Shown: positions 42,779 to 52,030, counted from the stretch's first letter. The stretch is 64,000 bases of DNA from Zhaonella formicivorans (GCF_004353525.1 NZ_CP085524.1:434001-498000), one strand, 5' to 3'. A program made the numbers and translations. The notes: generated from the letters alone by a model not told the origin.

Positions 42779-43693
42779 ATGAGCAGAAAAACTCAAGGCT
42801 TAAGCAGCATAGTAATTGGAATCTGGTATAGTATTCTTGCATATCTGCTTTGGGGTATTCTCCCTTTATATTGGAAAGCCTTGCAACAGGTACCGCCAAG
42901 AGAAATTTTGGCCCATCGTATCTTATGGTCTTTAATATTTGTTTGCATAATACTCATTTTTAATGGGCGTTGGCATATTGTCAAAAAAGTACTTTCAAAT
43001 GGTTCCAATAGAATTGGTATCTGTCTCGGGGGACTTTTGATCAGCGCCAATTGGTATACTTATATTTGGGCTGTAAATAGCAACAGGGTTGTGGAAGCTA
43101 GTTTGGGCTACTACATTAACCCTTTATTTACTGTTGCCTTAGGTCTTTTAGTTCTTAAAGAGCAGTCTGACTTTTGGCAAATTGTCTCTTTTTTGCTGGC
43201 ATCTTTTGGCGTAGCAGTACTTGCAATCGAGTATGGCAAAATACCATGGGTTGCCCTTTTGCTTGCTGTAACTTTTGGTCTATACGGTTTAGTAAAAAAA
43301 CTGGTGAATGTCGATTCTATTATAGGACTTGCTTTAGAAACCTTTTTTGTTGCCCCAATAGCGATGATGTACCTCGCATTTGTACATGTTAAAGGAATAA
43401 GCTCCTTTGGATCAATTTCTAACCAAATTACATTTATGCTTATGGGCGCGGGTGTCGCAACTGCTCTGCCCTTACTATGGTTCGCAGAGGGAGCTAAACG
43501 TGTACCATTTTCAATTTTGGGATTTATCCAATACCTTTCCCCCAGCATTAGTTTATTTTTGGGTGTTTTTTTATTTAAAGAACCATTTACAAAGGCTCAT
43601 ATTTTAAGCTTCGGATTAATCTGGTTAGCAATAGCCCTTTACTCTTTTTCACGACCCGGAATGGTTCTAACTAAAGTTTTTCAGAAACAATGA
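42779..43693 (+). CDS. rarD: RarD-type EamA/DMT-superfamily transporter
   Basis: A 304-residue protein of about ten helices, two EamA repeats. The N-terminal AYLLWGILPLYWKALQQVPPREILAHRILWS is the RarD hallmark, and the ATALPLLWFAEGAKRVPFS segment of the second repeat is conserved. Substrate unknown. A near copy of part of that segment occurs 4.9 kb further on, beyond the ger operon. Confidence 0.9.
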   Translation: MSRKTQGLSSIVIGIWYSILAYLLWGILPLYWKALQQVPPREILAHRILWSLIFVCIILIFNGRWHIVKKVLSNGSNRIGICLGGLLISANWYTYIWAVNSNRVVEASLGYYINPLFTVALGLLVLKEQSDFWQIVSFLLASFGVAVLAIEYGKIPWVALLLAVTFGLYGLVKKLVNVDSIIGLALETFFVAPIAMMYLAFVHVKGISSFGSISNQITFMLMGAGVATALPLLWFAEGAKRVPFSILGFIQYLSPSISLFLGVFLFKEPFTKAHILSFGLIWLAIALYSFSRPGMVLTKVFQKQ

Positions 43694-43732
43694 GTTAATC
43701 ATCTGTTGGAAAGCCAGGTGTGACTGCACAAT

Positions 43733-44835
43733 TCAACTTTGTCTGGTGCCGGAAGTACTAACCCCTTTGCCTCGGATAACAGCTAGTATTAACAGCAAGA
43801 AAGGGATACCGAAAAAACCGATTATGGCTAAATCTCTAACCTTGGAAATGGCTAAAATAGTATCATGCAAAGAAGCCGGGATAAAAGCCAGGGCAAATAT
43901 GATAATAGCCCCTGGTAAAATAAGTGGTCGGTAGTCAGGCAGCTTGAAGAAGTCGGCTAAGAACCGGCAGAAACCGTATAAGCCAAAAGAGATCCAAATG
44001 TAAGCCGAGACAACCCAAAAAATCACAAAAATGGCTTCTATTCTTTGCAAAAGCGACCCAGGTAAACACTGCGGGCCATCACGTAAAGGGGTATAAAGGG
44101 TTCTTGGCCTACCACGGCGGGGAAACTAAGGGTATAAGATAATACTGTTATAAAAAATATAAAGGTTACCAGCCCAATACTTTTATAACCTATTCTTTTT
44201 ATTTGTTGGGAATAGAATAGAAACGGCAATAGGTATATAACGGTTATCTCAAATAAAAATGAGCTTTGGAATATTCCCTGTTTTAATGTTTGTATAACCC
44301 CATTTCCCAAAAGGGGAAATAGCCAGTCCGTTCTCCACAGGCTGTACGTCAAAGTAATCATTAAAACAACAGAGCCTAATAAATAAGGAAAAGCAAGAAA
44401 TGATGCCCTTGCAATAGTCTGAATGCCTAAATAGCTGATTATGATTGTGGTTATTACAAAAATAATCATAATGAGGCTTATGGGAGTTTCTGGCAATGCT
44501 ACAACGATTACTAGTTCAGCAAAACCCCTAAGGTTTAAAGCAATCATATATAACCAAAGTGTCAGCACAAGCAAGACTACAAAGCTACCGAAGAATGGCC
44601 CTGTAATTTGTTCCACAATTTCGGTAAAAGTCAAACCTGGGAATCTCTGCAACAACTTCTGGATAAACCAAAACATTAAAGAAGTAAAGAGGCATGAAAT
44701 TAGCACTACCAGCCAGGTGGCACTGCCTCCGGAGCTTACAGCCAGGGAGGGATAAGATAGAAATACTTTTACCGAAATAACTGTGACAATTAGGGCAATG
44801 GCTTCACTTTCACCAATTTTTCCTTCTCTAATCAA
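43733..44835 (-). pseudogene. gerAB: Spore germination receptor B subunit, single-base frameshift
   Basis: Two minus-strand frames together make one GerAB-like permease (APC fold, about ten helices). The first, 44835-44038, runs from IREGKIGESEAIAL to the family-typical F-I-P-L-Y-V-M-A-R-S-V-Y-L-G-R-F, then goes out of frame. The second, 44050-43733, continues with LQRIEAIFVIFWVVSAYIW. The break is in a run of four T on the minus strand (44052-44049 on the plus strand as AAAA); a fifth T restores a full-length protein of about 365 residues. This is either a true inactivating mutation or a homopolymer sequencing error. Last gene of the gerAA-gerAC-small-gerAB operon. Confidence 0.88.
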
Positions 44836-44850
44836 CGTACCATCCTGCCT

Positions 44851-45027
44851 TTACCTCAATATATTTAATATATAGATACCTAGCGGAATAACCACCGTTA
44901 GCAGTGCCAGCAAATAAAGCCCGAAAGCACCCCGTTTATTACCCTGTTTTCTTGCCCAACGGCCATAGTTAATAGTTTTGATAGCGGTAGGTGTGGTTAA
45001 AACCAAAATTAATACTTCAAAGATCAC
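44851..45027 (-). CDS. Small two-helix membrane protein in ger operon, D-subunit-like
   Basis: A 58-residue protein, MIFEVLILVLTTPTAIKTIN at the start, then a short basic loop and a second membrane helix (LYLLALLTVVIPLGIYIL). The GTG start overlaps the gerAC stop by four bases (GTGA), and gerAB starts 16 bases after its stop. Small two-helix proteins encoded inside germinant receptor operons of Bacillus are described as D subunits that modulate germination. The match here is by size, topology and position. Confidence 0.75.
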   Translation of the reverse strand: MIFEVLILVLTTPTAIKTINYGRWARKQGNKRGAFGLYLLALLTVVIPLGIYILNILR

Positions 45028-46340
45028 TGCGAGTTCTCTCCTTCATGAACACCTTGAGCAGGATTAGCAACAGGCATAGTGCGCAGCAGTGTGCCTGTCC
45101 TTCTAATTAAGTAATTGACCTCGATGTTTACGGTGGCATTTTCAAATAAACTGTCCCAATTTAAGCCTTGCCATTCCTTTTGCGTTAATGCCAACCTACG
45201 GGCTTTGATTCCAAAGCCTAAGATATCGGAGTTAAATTCCTGCTGTGCCCTTTTTACCAGTGCGTCAGCTTGTTTTTTAATAAACTGAGCAAAAGCCTTT
45301 TCCAATATGGCCCTGTTTTCAGGCAGCCCGTAATCAATTAGACTTGTGTTCCCCAGCACATTCCCCTCCAGATTCAGTTTGGCATCGACAACCGCCCCTT
45401 GTCCCGTCAGTTGAATTTTAATCTGAGGGTGTTTGGCCTGGGAGACTTCCATGGCAATAATATTACCTTTTTCGATGGGGTCACGAAAAGAAAAAATACC
45501 CCTTTGAAATTTTCCCCGTAACATAACTTGGATCGTAGTCTCATCGCCATTCAGCTTTCCAACCATCCTGCCTTCGCGAAAAGCTGCTGCTCCCATTGCT
45601 TCAATGGGGACCCCTCCTTTCTTCAGTAATTCACCGGCTACGTAGCTGCCTTCTGTGTGATACTGTCCTTCACCTTTATCTGGAGGTAATTTTTCATCAG
45701 ATGCAGCTACCAAGATAGAGGCAGGATCAACACCTTCAACTTTTAACTCGTTATAGAATTCCTGCAGCTGGACATTGGGAATAAATCCTGTAAAATTTTG
45801 GGTGGATGCCAAAAGTTCAATATATTTAGCCGGGTTCGGTTCAATCACCGGTTTCATTTTCTCCAGGATCTCCTCAGGTTTTTCCTTGCTGATGGCAAGG
45901 AACATGGTGTTTCGTACTTCTCTAAACTGGGTAATAGCGGGAATAAATTTTGCCATAAAACCATCTTTGGCCATAGTTTCGGAAAAAATGAGACCCTTGG
46001 CGTGCATCAAAGAAATTTTCCTGCCAACGTAGGTATTGACCATGTTCATAGAAGCATAGATGCTGGGGGCTTCTATGGTTGTAACAAGGGAACCTTTTCC
46101 GTTTCCCCCGCCACCGCCTCCACCTGCGTCTTGGCCCCCACCGGCTATATCTTTAGGGATAGCGATCAGGTAGGTCACCCGCAGCAGGTTCTGGGCGCCG
46201 TGATCGATCCCCAGCAGCAAAACGTAGGCCAGTTCATCGGGCTCATAATTACTGCCGCACCCTGCTGTAAACAGAGGGAGGAGTAAAGAAAGAACTACAA
46301 TTAAAAATAGAAACCTATTACCTTTCAGCAACGCAGACAT
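45024..46340 (-). CDS. gerAC: Spore germination receptor C subunit lipoprotein
   Basis: Ger(x)C-family lipoprotein of the germinant receptor in the spore inner membrane. A signal peptide ends in lipobox F-T-A-G-C (Cys about 28), followed by YEPDELAYVLLLGIDHG. The body carries GRKISLMHAKGLIFSE and the C-terminal domain (DALVKRAQQEFNSDILGFGI). An odd Gly-rich insertion (about residues 68-82, seven consecutive Gly) lies near the N-terminus. 438 residues, slightly longer than typical. ATG 46340. Confidence 0.93.
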   Translation of the reverse strand: MSALLKGNRFLFLIVVLSLLLPLFTAGCGSNYEPDELAYVLLLGIDHGAQNLLRVTYLIAIPKDIAGGGQDAGGGGGGGNGKGSLVTTIEAPSIYASMNMVNTYVGRKISLMHAKGLIFSETMAKDGFMAKFIPAITQFREVRNTMFLAISKEKPEEILEKMKPVIEPNPAKYIELLASTQNFTGFIPNVQLQEFYNELKVEGVDPASILVAASDEKLPPDKGEGQYHTEGSYVAGELLKKGGVPIEAMGAAAFREGRMVGKLNGDETTIQVMLRGKFQRGIFSFRDPIEKGNIIAMEVSQAKHPQIKIQLTGQGAVVDAKLNLEGNVLGNTSLIDYGLPENRAILEKAFAQFIKKQADALVKRAQQEFNSDILGFGIKARRLALTQKEWQGLNWDSLFENATVNIEVNYLIRRTGTLLRTMPVANPAQGVHEGENSQ

Positions 46341-46369
46341 TAGATGATCCCTCTTCTTTAAAACTCTTA

Positions 46370-48133
46370 TTAATGTTTTTTTCTTTCGTTATCTGGGTTT
46401 TGGGATGACAAACCTCTGCTCCACTTCCGGCTGATATTTGGCTGGCGCCGAACGTCCAAGGTCTGCAAATAATCAGGCCTGAGTTCCTGATTCCACTCTG
46501 GGTGACGCACTATCAAGTCGTAGCTTGGTCCCGTTCTGGGAGCGATGGGGGCAAAGAAAGGTACCCCAAAAGATTTCATGCTGACTACCGTGCAAAGTAA
46601 AACAAATAAACCCGTTGAAATACCAAAAAAGCCCAAGACAGCTGCCAAGAAGATGAAAAAAAAGCGCATGAACCGAAAACCAAATGCAATGTTATAGTTA
46701 GGTATGGCATAAGAGGACAGGCCGGTTACCGCTACAATAATAATCAGTACAGGGCTTACAATGTTTGCTGCTACTGCAGCCTGTCCCAAAATCAAAGTTC
46801 CCACGATGCCCAGGGTGGGCCCGATTACACCTGGCACCCGGACTCCAGCCTCTCTGACTAGTTCAAAAGAAAATTCCATCAAAAGCATTTCGACAATGGT
46901 GGGAAAAGGCACCCTTTCTTTAGAGGCAGTAATAGCCAGCAGCAGGTCTGTGGGTATCATCTCCTGATGAAAAGTTGCAATTGCCACATAAAAAGCTGGC
47001 AGCAGTAAAGTGATAAATATAGCTGCTATACGGATAATCCTAAGCCACAAACCATAGGGAAAGCGGATATAGTGGTCTTCAGGGCTATGCAAGAAATCAA
47101 AAAAAAATGCAGGCACCAACATGACAAAAGGGTTGTTATCTACTAAAATTGCAACCTTTCCTTCTACCAACATGGATGTCACCCGGTCAGGGCGTTCGGT
47201 TTTAATTGTCTGCGGTATAAGGGAAAAAGGATGGTCTTCAATCATCTCTTCCAGTATTCCTGTTTCTGGTATGTAATCTGTTTTAATTTGGGTAATTCTT
47301 TTCTTTACTTCCTTTACAAGTTTCGGGTTGGCCAAGTCTGCCAGGTACATAATGGCTAAATTGGTTTTGTTCCGTTCTCCCACTTCTAAAAATTCTGTAA
47401 TGAGATTTTCGGAATGGATAATCTTCCTGATCAAAGAGATGTTGGACCTGATGTTCTCCACAAACCCCTCCTGGGGCCCTTGCACAACTTGTTCCGTTTT
47501 GGCAGCTTCAACACTGCGGAATGCAAAACCTTTAGTTTCTACAGCTATGGCCCACTCACAGCCATCGAAGAAGATGACAGTAGAGCCTACAGTAACTTCG
47601 GAAAGCACTTCTTTAAAGTCAGTTAGCTCTCTAACCTGGTTGCTGGGCAAGTAACTTTGTAATATTTTTCTGCAGATATTTAATTCTGGGCCCTCGTCCC
47701 GGTCCAAGTTAGAAAGGAGCATCAAGGGCTGGAGAATAAAATTGTTAATCGTCTGTTTATCAGCCATACTTTCAATAAAGACAAGAAAAGCTCGTACTGT
47801 TGGTTGTGTGGCTAGGATAAATTCTCTAACTACCACATCTTTGTTCAGGGGCAGGTGAAAGAGTTCTTCAATTCGTTTCCTATTTTTATCTAGGTCCCGT
47901 TGTATTTTCCATTGCCTTTTTTCCTCCGATAAGTTTTTAAAATGCCCTAAATCGCTTACCTTTTTAGGTTTTTTTACTACCCGCCGTGGATTTTTGCCGG
48001 TAACCACATCCCCTTGTATGTCGCCATCGGACGCCAAAAGCTGTTCATCTTCCGTTTCATCCAGGGTAAAGGTATTTAAGGCAGGGGGACCATTATAACC
48101 CAAAATTTTAGCTGTCAAATCCTTTAAATTCAT
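46370..48133 (-). CDS. gerAA: Spore germination receptor A subunit
   Basis: First gene of the ger operon, the A subunit of a germinant receptor. An N-terminal hydrophilic domain (about 1-340) includes VREFILATQPTVRAFLVFIESM and IDNNPFVMLVPAFFFDF; the C-terminal membrane part follows, with FPTIVEMLLMEFSFELVREA and PGVIGPTLGIVGTLILGQA. The frame opens at 48259, but the ATG at 48133 has AGGAGG just upstream and gives 587 residues with the start M-N-L-K-D-L. The extra N-terminal charged region K-K-P-K-K is common in Clostridial GerA. Confidence 0.94.
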   Translation of the reverse strand: MNLKDLTAKILGYNGPPALNTFTLDETEDEQLLASDGDIQGDVVTGKNPRRVVKKPKKVSDLGHFKNLSEEKRQWKIQRDLDKNRKRIEELFHLPLNKDVVVREFILATQPTVRAFLVFIESMADKQTINNFILQPLMLLSNLDRDEGPELNICRKILQSYLPSNQVRELTDFKEVLSEVTVGSTVIFFDGCEWAIAVETKGFAFRSVEAAKTEQVVQGPQEGFVENIRSNISLIRKIIHSENLITEFLEVGERNKTNLAIMYLADLANPKLVKEVKKRITQIKTDYIPETGILEEMIEDHPFSLIPQTIKTERPDRVTSMLVEGKVAILVDNNPFVMLVPAFFFDFLHSPEDHYIRFPYGLWLRIIRIAAIFITLLLPAFYVAIATFHQEMIPTDLLLAITASKERVPFPTIVEMLLMEFSFELVREAGVRVPGVIGPTLGIVGTLILGQAAVAANIVSPVLIIIVAVTGLSSYAIPNYNIAFGFRFMRFFFIFLAAVLGFFGISTGLFVLLCTVVSMKSFGVPFFAPIAPRTGPSYDLIVRHPEWNQELRPDYLQTLDVRRQPNISRKWSRGLSSQNPDNERKKH

Positions 48134-48338
48134 CGTTTCATCCTCCTGCCTTGCATTATTTGCCATCCTTGGCATATTTATTCTTAAAATAAAGCTCATT
48201 AAATCCATACTTTGTATGTAAAAAGCAAAATTTTTTTGCAAATGCGCAATATGTGTCATTCACTGTCATACAACATGCATGACGACAAGGCAAAGAAAGT
48301 TGATTATTGAAATTAACTCCCGCGATCAATGACGCTGC

Positions 48339-48389
48339 GCGGGAATAGCAACTGCGCTGCCCTTATTATGGTTTGCAAATCTAAAGTAG
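48339..48389 (+). pseudogene. Relic of a second rarD-like gene
   Basis: Sixteen codons followed by TAG read A-G-I-A-T-A-L-P-L-L-W-F-A-N-L-K, nearly identical to A-G-V-A-T-A-L-P-L-L-W-F-A-E-G-A-K of RarD at about 43450-43495. The DNA matches over about 35 bases with few changes. No further RarD sequence surrounds it, and a terminator follows. Confidence 0.6.
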
Positions 48390-48390
48390 T

Positions 48391-48430
48391 AGCCGCCTCG
48401 AGCCTTAGTAAAAAGCTGAGGCGGCTTTTT
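48391..48430 (+). terminator. Plus-strand terminator after the rarD relic
   Basis: AGCCGCCTC (48391-48399) pairs with GAGGCGGCT (48418-48426), followed by TTTT. No intact plus-strand gene precedes it, so it probably belonged to the lost rarD copy. Confidence 0.75.
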
Positions 48431-48444
48431 GTTATGACGAGAAT

Positions 48445-48792
48445 CTAAGCATTGTTGGTTTGTTGCGGCTGGTTTGTACCTACTTCTGTTTCTTTGGGTT
48501 CAGCGTGAGGCACCTCTTTTGGAGCTTCTTTGCTTTTAACTAGCTCTTCTTCTAAGCTCTTAACCTGCTCTTTTAATTCTTTACGCAGTTTAAGGCTTTT
48601 TAAGGAGTTAGTCAGTCCAAAGAGAAAGGCGGCTACTGCACCAGCCAGGGCTGCGCCTAAAATGATTACAGCAAGGGGAAATTCCGGCAACTGCCAAAAA
48701 AATAATTTGATAGCTATTAATTGGGAATTTTGGATAGCAAACACTGCTACCACGAGGGAAAATATCACGGCTAAATAGAAATAAAACTGCAT
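48445..48792 (-). CDS. LapA-family (lipopolysaccharide assembly A domain) membrane protein
   Basis: A 115-residue protein with two membrane helices (FYLAVIFSLVVAVFAIQN, with the typical F-A-x-Q-N, and FPLAVIILGAALAGAVAAFL). A coiled-coil cytoplasmic tail rich in Glu, Lys and Pro follows. In Gram-positives the role of this domain is unknown. ATG 48792 has GGGAGGATTGAGA on the minus strand. Stands alone. Confidence 0.82.
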   Translation of the reverse strand: MQFYFYLAVIFSLVVAVFAIQNSQLIAIKLFFWQLPEFPLAVIILGAALAGAVAAFLFGLTNSLKSLKLRKELKEQVKSLEEELVKSKEAPKEVPHAEPKETEVGTNQPQQTNNA

Positions 48793-49329
48793 TCTCAATC
48801 CTCCCGTTTTCGGCATTTTATGTAGCTTCTTTCTATGCAGGTTTTTTATTTCCCTGCTTATCGACTAAAAATTACCTAAGCCATTGTCTTGATTTAAAGT
48901 GCGATTAGATAAGCACTTTGTAGTCTTGGATATCCTCCGGGCAACGCTTCATTGTTTTCTGCAAGTTACTATTGACTGAATTAAGTCTCGAAAGACTTAT
49001 AATTTGGCATAACAAAACTCGCTCATGCTGGCTTGAATTCGTTGTGTATCCCCTTTTTAGCAAAAGCAGAAAAGGTTTTTTCTTTTTTAAACGGAAGCGC
49101 CTTTTTCAGGCACGGAAATTGCTTATTTATGCTTACGATAAATAAGATTGCAGTAGTAATTAAGGAGCGATTGAAAAAACAGCCATGTACTGTAAATTTA
49201 AAAACAGTGTTGGTTAGAAGTTTTATCAAAAAACTAGGGAGGGAAGGGAATTGAAACAATTGGAGTCATATTTCTTGTGAGCCGACGTCAATTAAATAAA
49301 ATACCAATAATAAAAAGGAGAGGATTAGC
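48793..49329 (+). other. Gene-free stretch
   Basis: About 540 bases in which I see no supported gene. Overlapping open frames on both strands near 49023-49259 lack family resemblance and have poor ribosome sites. Confidence 0.55.
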
Positions 49330-50313
49330 ATGGATGAGCAAGTTCTAATAGATTCTTCAATTAAGTTAGAGCATATTGGTAAAATCTATAAAATGATTAG
49401 TGAGATACCATGTTTCAGTGATAAAAATGCCAGGATCAATCGGATTGAAGTATTGCCAGGAGGTCTGACCAATTTTAACTTCAAAGTTACTATTGACGGG
49501 GTTACGTATGCTTTGAGGATTGCCGGCGATGGAACTATGGAGTATTTGGATCGTCCGGGGGAAAAGCACAACGCCCAGATTATGTCCGATCTCGGCATTA
49601 ATGCGCCTATAATCTATTATGATGAGACCACGGGTAACCAAGTTTGTAAGTATATAGATGACAGCATAACATTGCACATCCCGGATATGCAGCAGGAGAA
49701 GTATTTGAGTAAAGCTGCCAAAGTCTTTAAAAAATACCACGATTGCGGCAAGCAGTTTAAAGCTCATTTTGACCCGCTCAAAGAAGCAGATGTTTATAGA
49801 AAGCTACTGATTGAAAAAAATTTTGATTTTTATGAGGGCGCAGAAAAAATGGAGGAATACCTGGAGCGAATTAAAAAGGCATATGCCAAACACCCCCCAA
49901 AACTTGCGCCGTGTCATAACGATCCCCTTTGTGAAAATTGGCTAGATGACAACAAAAACTTTTATTTAATCGACTGGGAATATGCCGGTATGAATGATCC
50001 CATGTTTGATCTGGGAGCCTTATCTCTGGAAGCCAGCCTAACCCCCGAACAGGAAAGGTTTCTGCTAACTGAGTACTATGGGCGGGATATTACTGAACAA
50101 GAATATGGTTCGCTGGTAATCAACAAATTCCTCTGCGATGCTTTATGGTCTTATTGGGCAGTATTGCAAATAGCAACAGGAAAGTCCAGGGAAGAATATT
50201 GGCCATATGGACTAAACCGTTTTAACAGGGCTTATCAACTAATCCATGACGGCAGTTTGGAAAAAGCCCTCATAACTCTTGAGGATGCTGAGTGCGGAGC
50301 TGAAATTGCCTAA
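49330..50313 (+). CDS. Choline/ethanolamine kinase-like phosphotransferase
   Basis: A 327-residue member of the aminoglycoside-phosphotransferase/choline kinase fold. Visible motifs: LPGGLTNFNFKV (nucleotide loop), YALRIAG with the ATP-contacting Arg, the catalytic Brenner motif CHNDPLCENWL (about 195) and the metal site LIDWEYAGMNDPMFDLG. It resembles LicA-type choline kinases, but the substrate is uncertain. ATG 49330 has AAGGAGAGG. Confidence 0.85.
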   Translation: MDEQVLIDSSIKLEHIGKIYKMISEIPCFSDKNARINRIEVLPGGLTNFNFKVTIDGVTYALRIAGDGTMEYLDRPGEKHNAQIMSDLGINAPIIYYDETTGNQVCKYIDDSITLHIPDMQQEKYLSKAAKVFKKYHDCGKQFKAHFDPLKEADVYRKLLIEKNFDFYEGAEKMEEYLERIKKAYAKHPPKLAPCHNDPLCENWLDDNKNFYLIDWEYAGMNDPMFDLGALSLEASLTPEQERFLLTEYYGRDITEQEYGSLVINKFLCDALWSYWAVLQIATGKSREEYWPYGLNRFNRAYQLIHDGSLEKALITLEDAECGAEIA

Positions 50314-50336
50314 AAACAATCTGCTTATTACATGAA

Positions 50337-50535
50337 GAATGTCCGGTCGATACCGGACATTTCAGACCGTCGACAAACTGCTATCAGCCCACATGTATTA
50401 TGGAGCGGGACTGGTTTCCACAGCCGTCGGCAGCGGTGCTGCAGGTCAAAGGCGTAGGAGCTTGTCCAGAGCGAAATAATACATGTGGGCTTTGTCTACA
50501 AGCTGGAATGTCCGGTTGATACCGGACATTTTTTA
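50337..50535 (+). repeat. Structured intergenic element: large inverted repeat between two near-identical hairpins
   Basis: Two 26-base copies (50337-50362 and 50506-50531) differ at one loop base. Each folds into a 10-bp hairpin; the second runs into TTTTTT and is a terminator. Between them a perfect 16-bp inverted repeat (50386-50401 with 50476-50491) encloses about 74 bases containing smaller hairpins (GCAGC/GCTGC, GGAC/GTCC). The outer bases GACAAA (50372) and TTTGTC (50491) can also pair. It could be a small RNA with its own terminator or a miniature mobile element. I do not recognise the family. Confidence 0.7.
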
Positions 50536-50591
50536 TTACACATTAATTAACTAAAAAGAGGAAATTGTAACGCATTTAATGAATAAATATG

Positions 50592-50621
50592 TTGACACTT
50601 TTCGACAGCTGATTTTATAAT
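50592..50621 (+). promoter_or_regulatory. Promoter of gdhA
   Basis: TTGACA (50592-50597) and TATAAT (50616-50621) separated by 18 bp. Confidence 0.78.
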
Positions 50622-50691
50622 TAGCTTATCGGGTAAAGTGTAACTTTATTTAATCTAAACTTATTAATTTTTACTTAACTGAGGTGCTAGC

Positions 50692-51954
50692 ATGAAGAGT
50701 GAGTACAATCCTTATGACCAAATGCTTTCCACGCTGGAAGAAGCAGCAGGAATGCTAGGCTTGGAAGAAAGCGCTTACAGTTTTTTACGCTATCCGGAGA
50801 GGGAGTTGATTGTTTCTATTCCGGTGGAAATGGATGATGGCCGGGTAGAAATTTTTAGAGGTTATCGCGTCCAGCACAGCAGTTTGCGCGGGCCTTGCAA
50901 AGGCGGTATACGCTATCATCAGGATGTTGACCTTGATGAAGTAAAAGCGTTGGCTGCTTGGATGTCTTTAAAATGCGCTGTCGCTAATATCCCTTACGGC
51001 GGGGGAAAAGGCGGCGTCAAAGTAGACCCGAGAAAATTATCCCATAGGGAACTTTTGAAATTAACCCGAAGATATACTGCAGCGATTTTGCCTTTAATAG
51101 GTCCTGAAAAGGACATTCCAGCCCCTGATGTCAATACGAATTCGGAAATTATGGGTTGGATCATGGATACTTACAGCATGTTTAAAGGCTATAGCGTTCC
51201 TGGAGTTGTAACCGGAAAGCCTCTTGACGTGGGAGGCTCCTTAGGTCGAAAAGAAGCAACTGGCAGAGGGGTAATGTTCGTAACACTGGAGATTTTAAAA
51301 AGGTTAGGCAAACCAGTAGAAGGTACCAAAGTAGCTGTCCAGGGCTATGGGAACGTTGGACAGACTGCAGCCACTTTGCTACATCAAAAAGGTTGCAAAA
51401 TTATAGCCGTTAGCGATGTCTCAGGTGGTTTGTATAACGAGGCAGGCTTGGATATCGAAGACATTAACCGGTACTTGCATGGGAACCACAAGAAACTCTT
51501 GGCGGGCTATGAAGGTGCAGGTGTCCAAAAGATTTCCAATAAAGAGTTACTAACCTGTCCTTGTGATGTTTTAGTACCCGCTGCGTTAGAAAATCAGATT
51601 ACGGAAGAAATAGCAGAGCAAATTAAAGCCAGGATAATTGTCGAAGGAGCTAACGGTCCTACTACTGTGGAAGCCGACAAGGTCTTGAGTTCCAAGGATG
51701 TTATAGTTGTACCCGACATTCTTGCTAACTCCGGGGGTGTTATTGTATCTTATTTTGAATGGGTGCAAAACATTCAATCACTAATGTGGGATGAGGATGA
51801 AATTAACAGGGCTTTAGAGAAGATTATTATCAGGAGTTTTAATGATGTCTGGGACAAAGCGGAAGAGAAAAAGGCTACCCTGCGCATGGGTGCATACATG
51901 GTAGCCATTGAGAGGCTGGTAACGGCCAAAAAAATTAGAGGGATTTTCCCCTAA
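50692..51954 (+). CDS. gdhA: Glutamate dehydrogenase (Glu/Leu/Phe/Val dehydrogenase family)
   Basis: Interconverts glutamate and 2-oxoglutarate plus ammonia. The 420 residues show the catalytic lysine region GPCKGGIRYH and IPYGGGKGGVKVDP, the substrate segment APDVNTNSEIMGWIMDTY, the dinucleotide fold VQGYGNVGQTAA and ANSGGVIVSYFEWVQN. ATG 50692 behind GAGGTG. Own promoter and terminator. Cofactor specificity is not decided here. With the glutamine synthetase-like gene at 58.7 kb it indicates ammonia assimilation or amino acid fermentation. Confidence 0.95.
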   Translation: MKSEYNPYDQMLSTLEEAAGMLGLEESAYSFLRYPERELIVSIPVEMDDGRVEIFRGYRVQHSSLRGPCKGGIRYHQDVDLDEVKALAAWMSLKCAVANIPYGGGKGGVKVDPRKLSHRELLKLTRRYTAAILPLIGPEKDIPAPDVNTNSEIMGWIMDTYSMFKGYSVPGVVTGKPLDVGGSLGRKEATGRGVMFVTLEILKRLGKPVEGTKVAVQGYGNVGQTAATLLHQKGCKIIAVSDVSGGLYNEAGLDIEDINRYLHGNHKKLLAGYEGAGVQKISNKELLTCPCDVLVPAALENQITEEIAEQIKARIIVEGANGPTTVEADKVLSSKDVIVVPDILANSGGVIVSYFEWVQNIQSLMWDEDEINRALEKIIIRSFNDVWDKAEEKKATLRMGAYMVAIERLVTAKKIRGIFP

Positions 51955-51993
51955 AATCAAATCTCACAAAAATCTTTTTAAATGCGCAAACTT

Positions 51994-52030
51994 AAGCGGT
52001 TTTCTACAGCAGATGACCGCTTTTTCTTTT
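51994..52030 (+). terminator. Terminator of gdhA
   Basis: AAGCGGT (51994-52000) pairs with ACCGCTT (52016-52022), then TTTCTTTTT. Confidence 0.82.

Noticed and set aside
45798-46286. 162-codon plus-strand ORF inside gerAC
   Set aside because: Shadow of gerAC; no ribosome site and no recognisable domain.
49023-49259. Overlapping ORFs of 73 and 78 codons on opposite strands
   Set aside because: No family resemblance, weak ribosome sites, mutually exclusive; kept only as an unassigned intergenic stretch.
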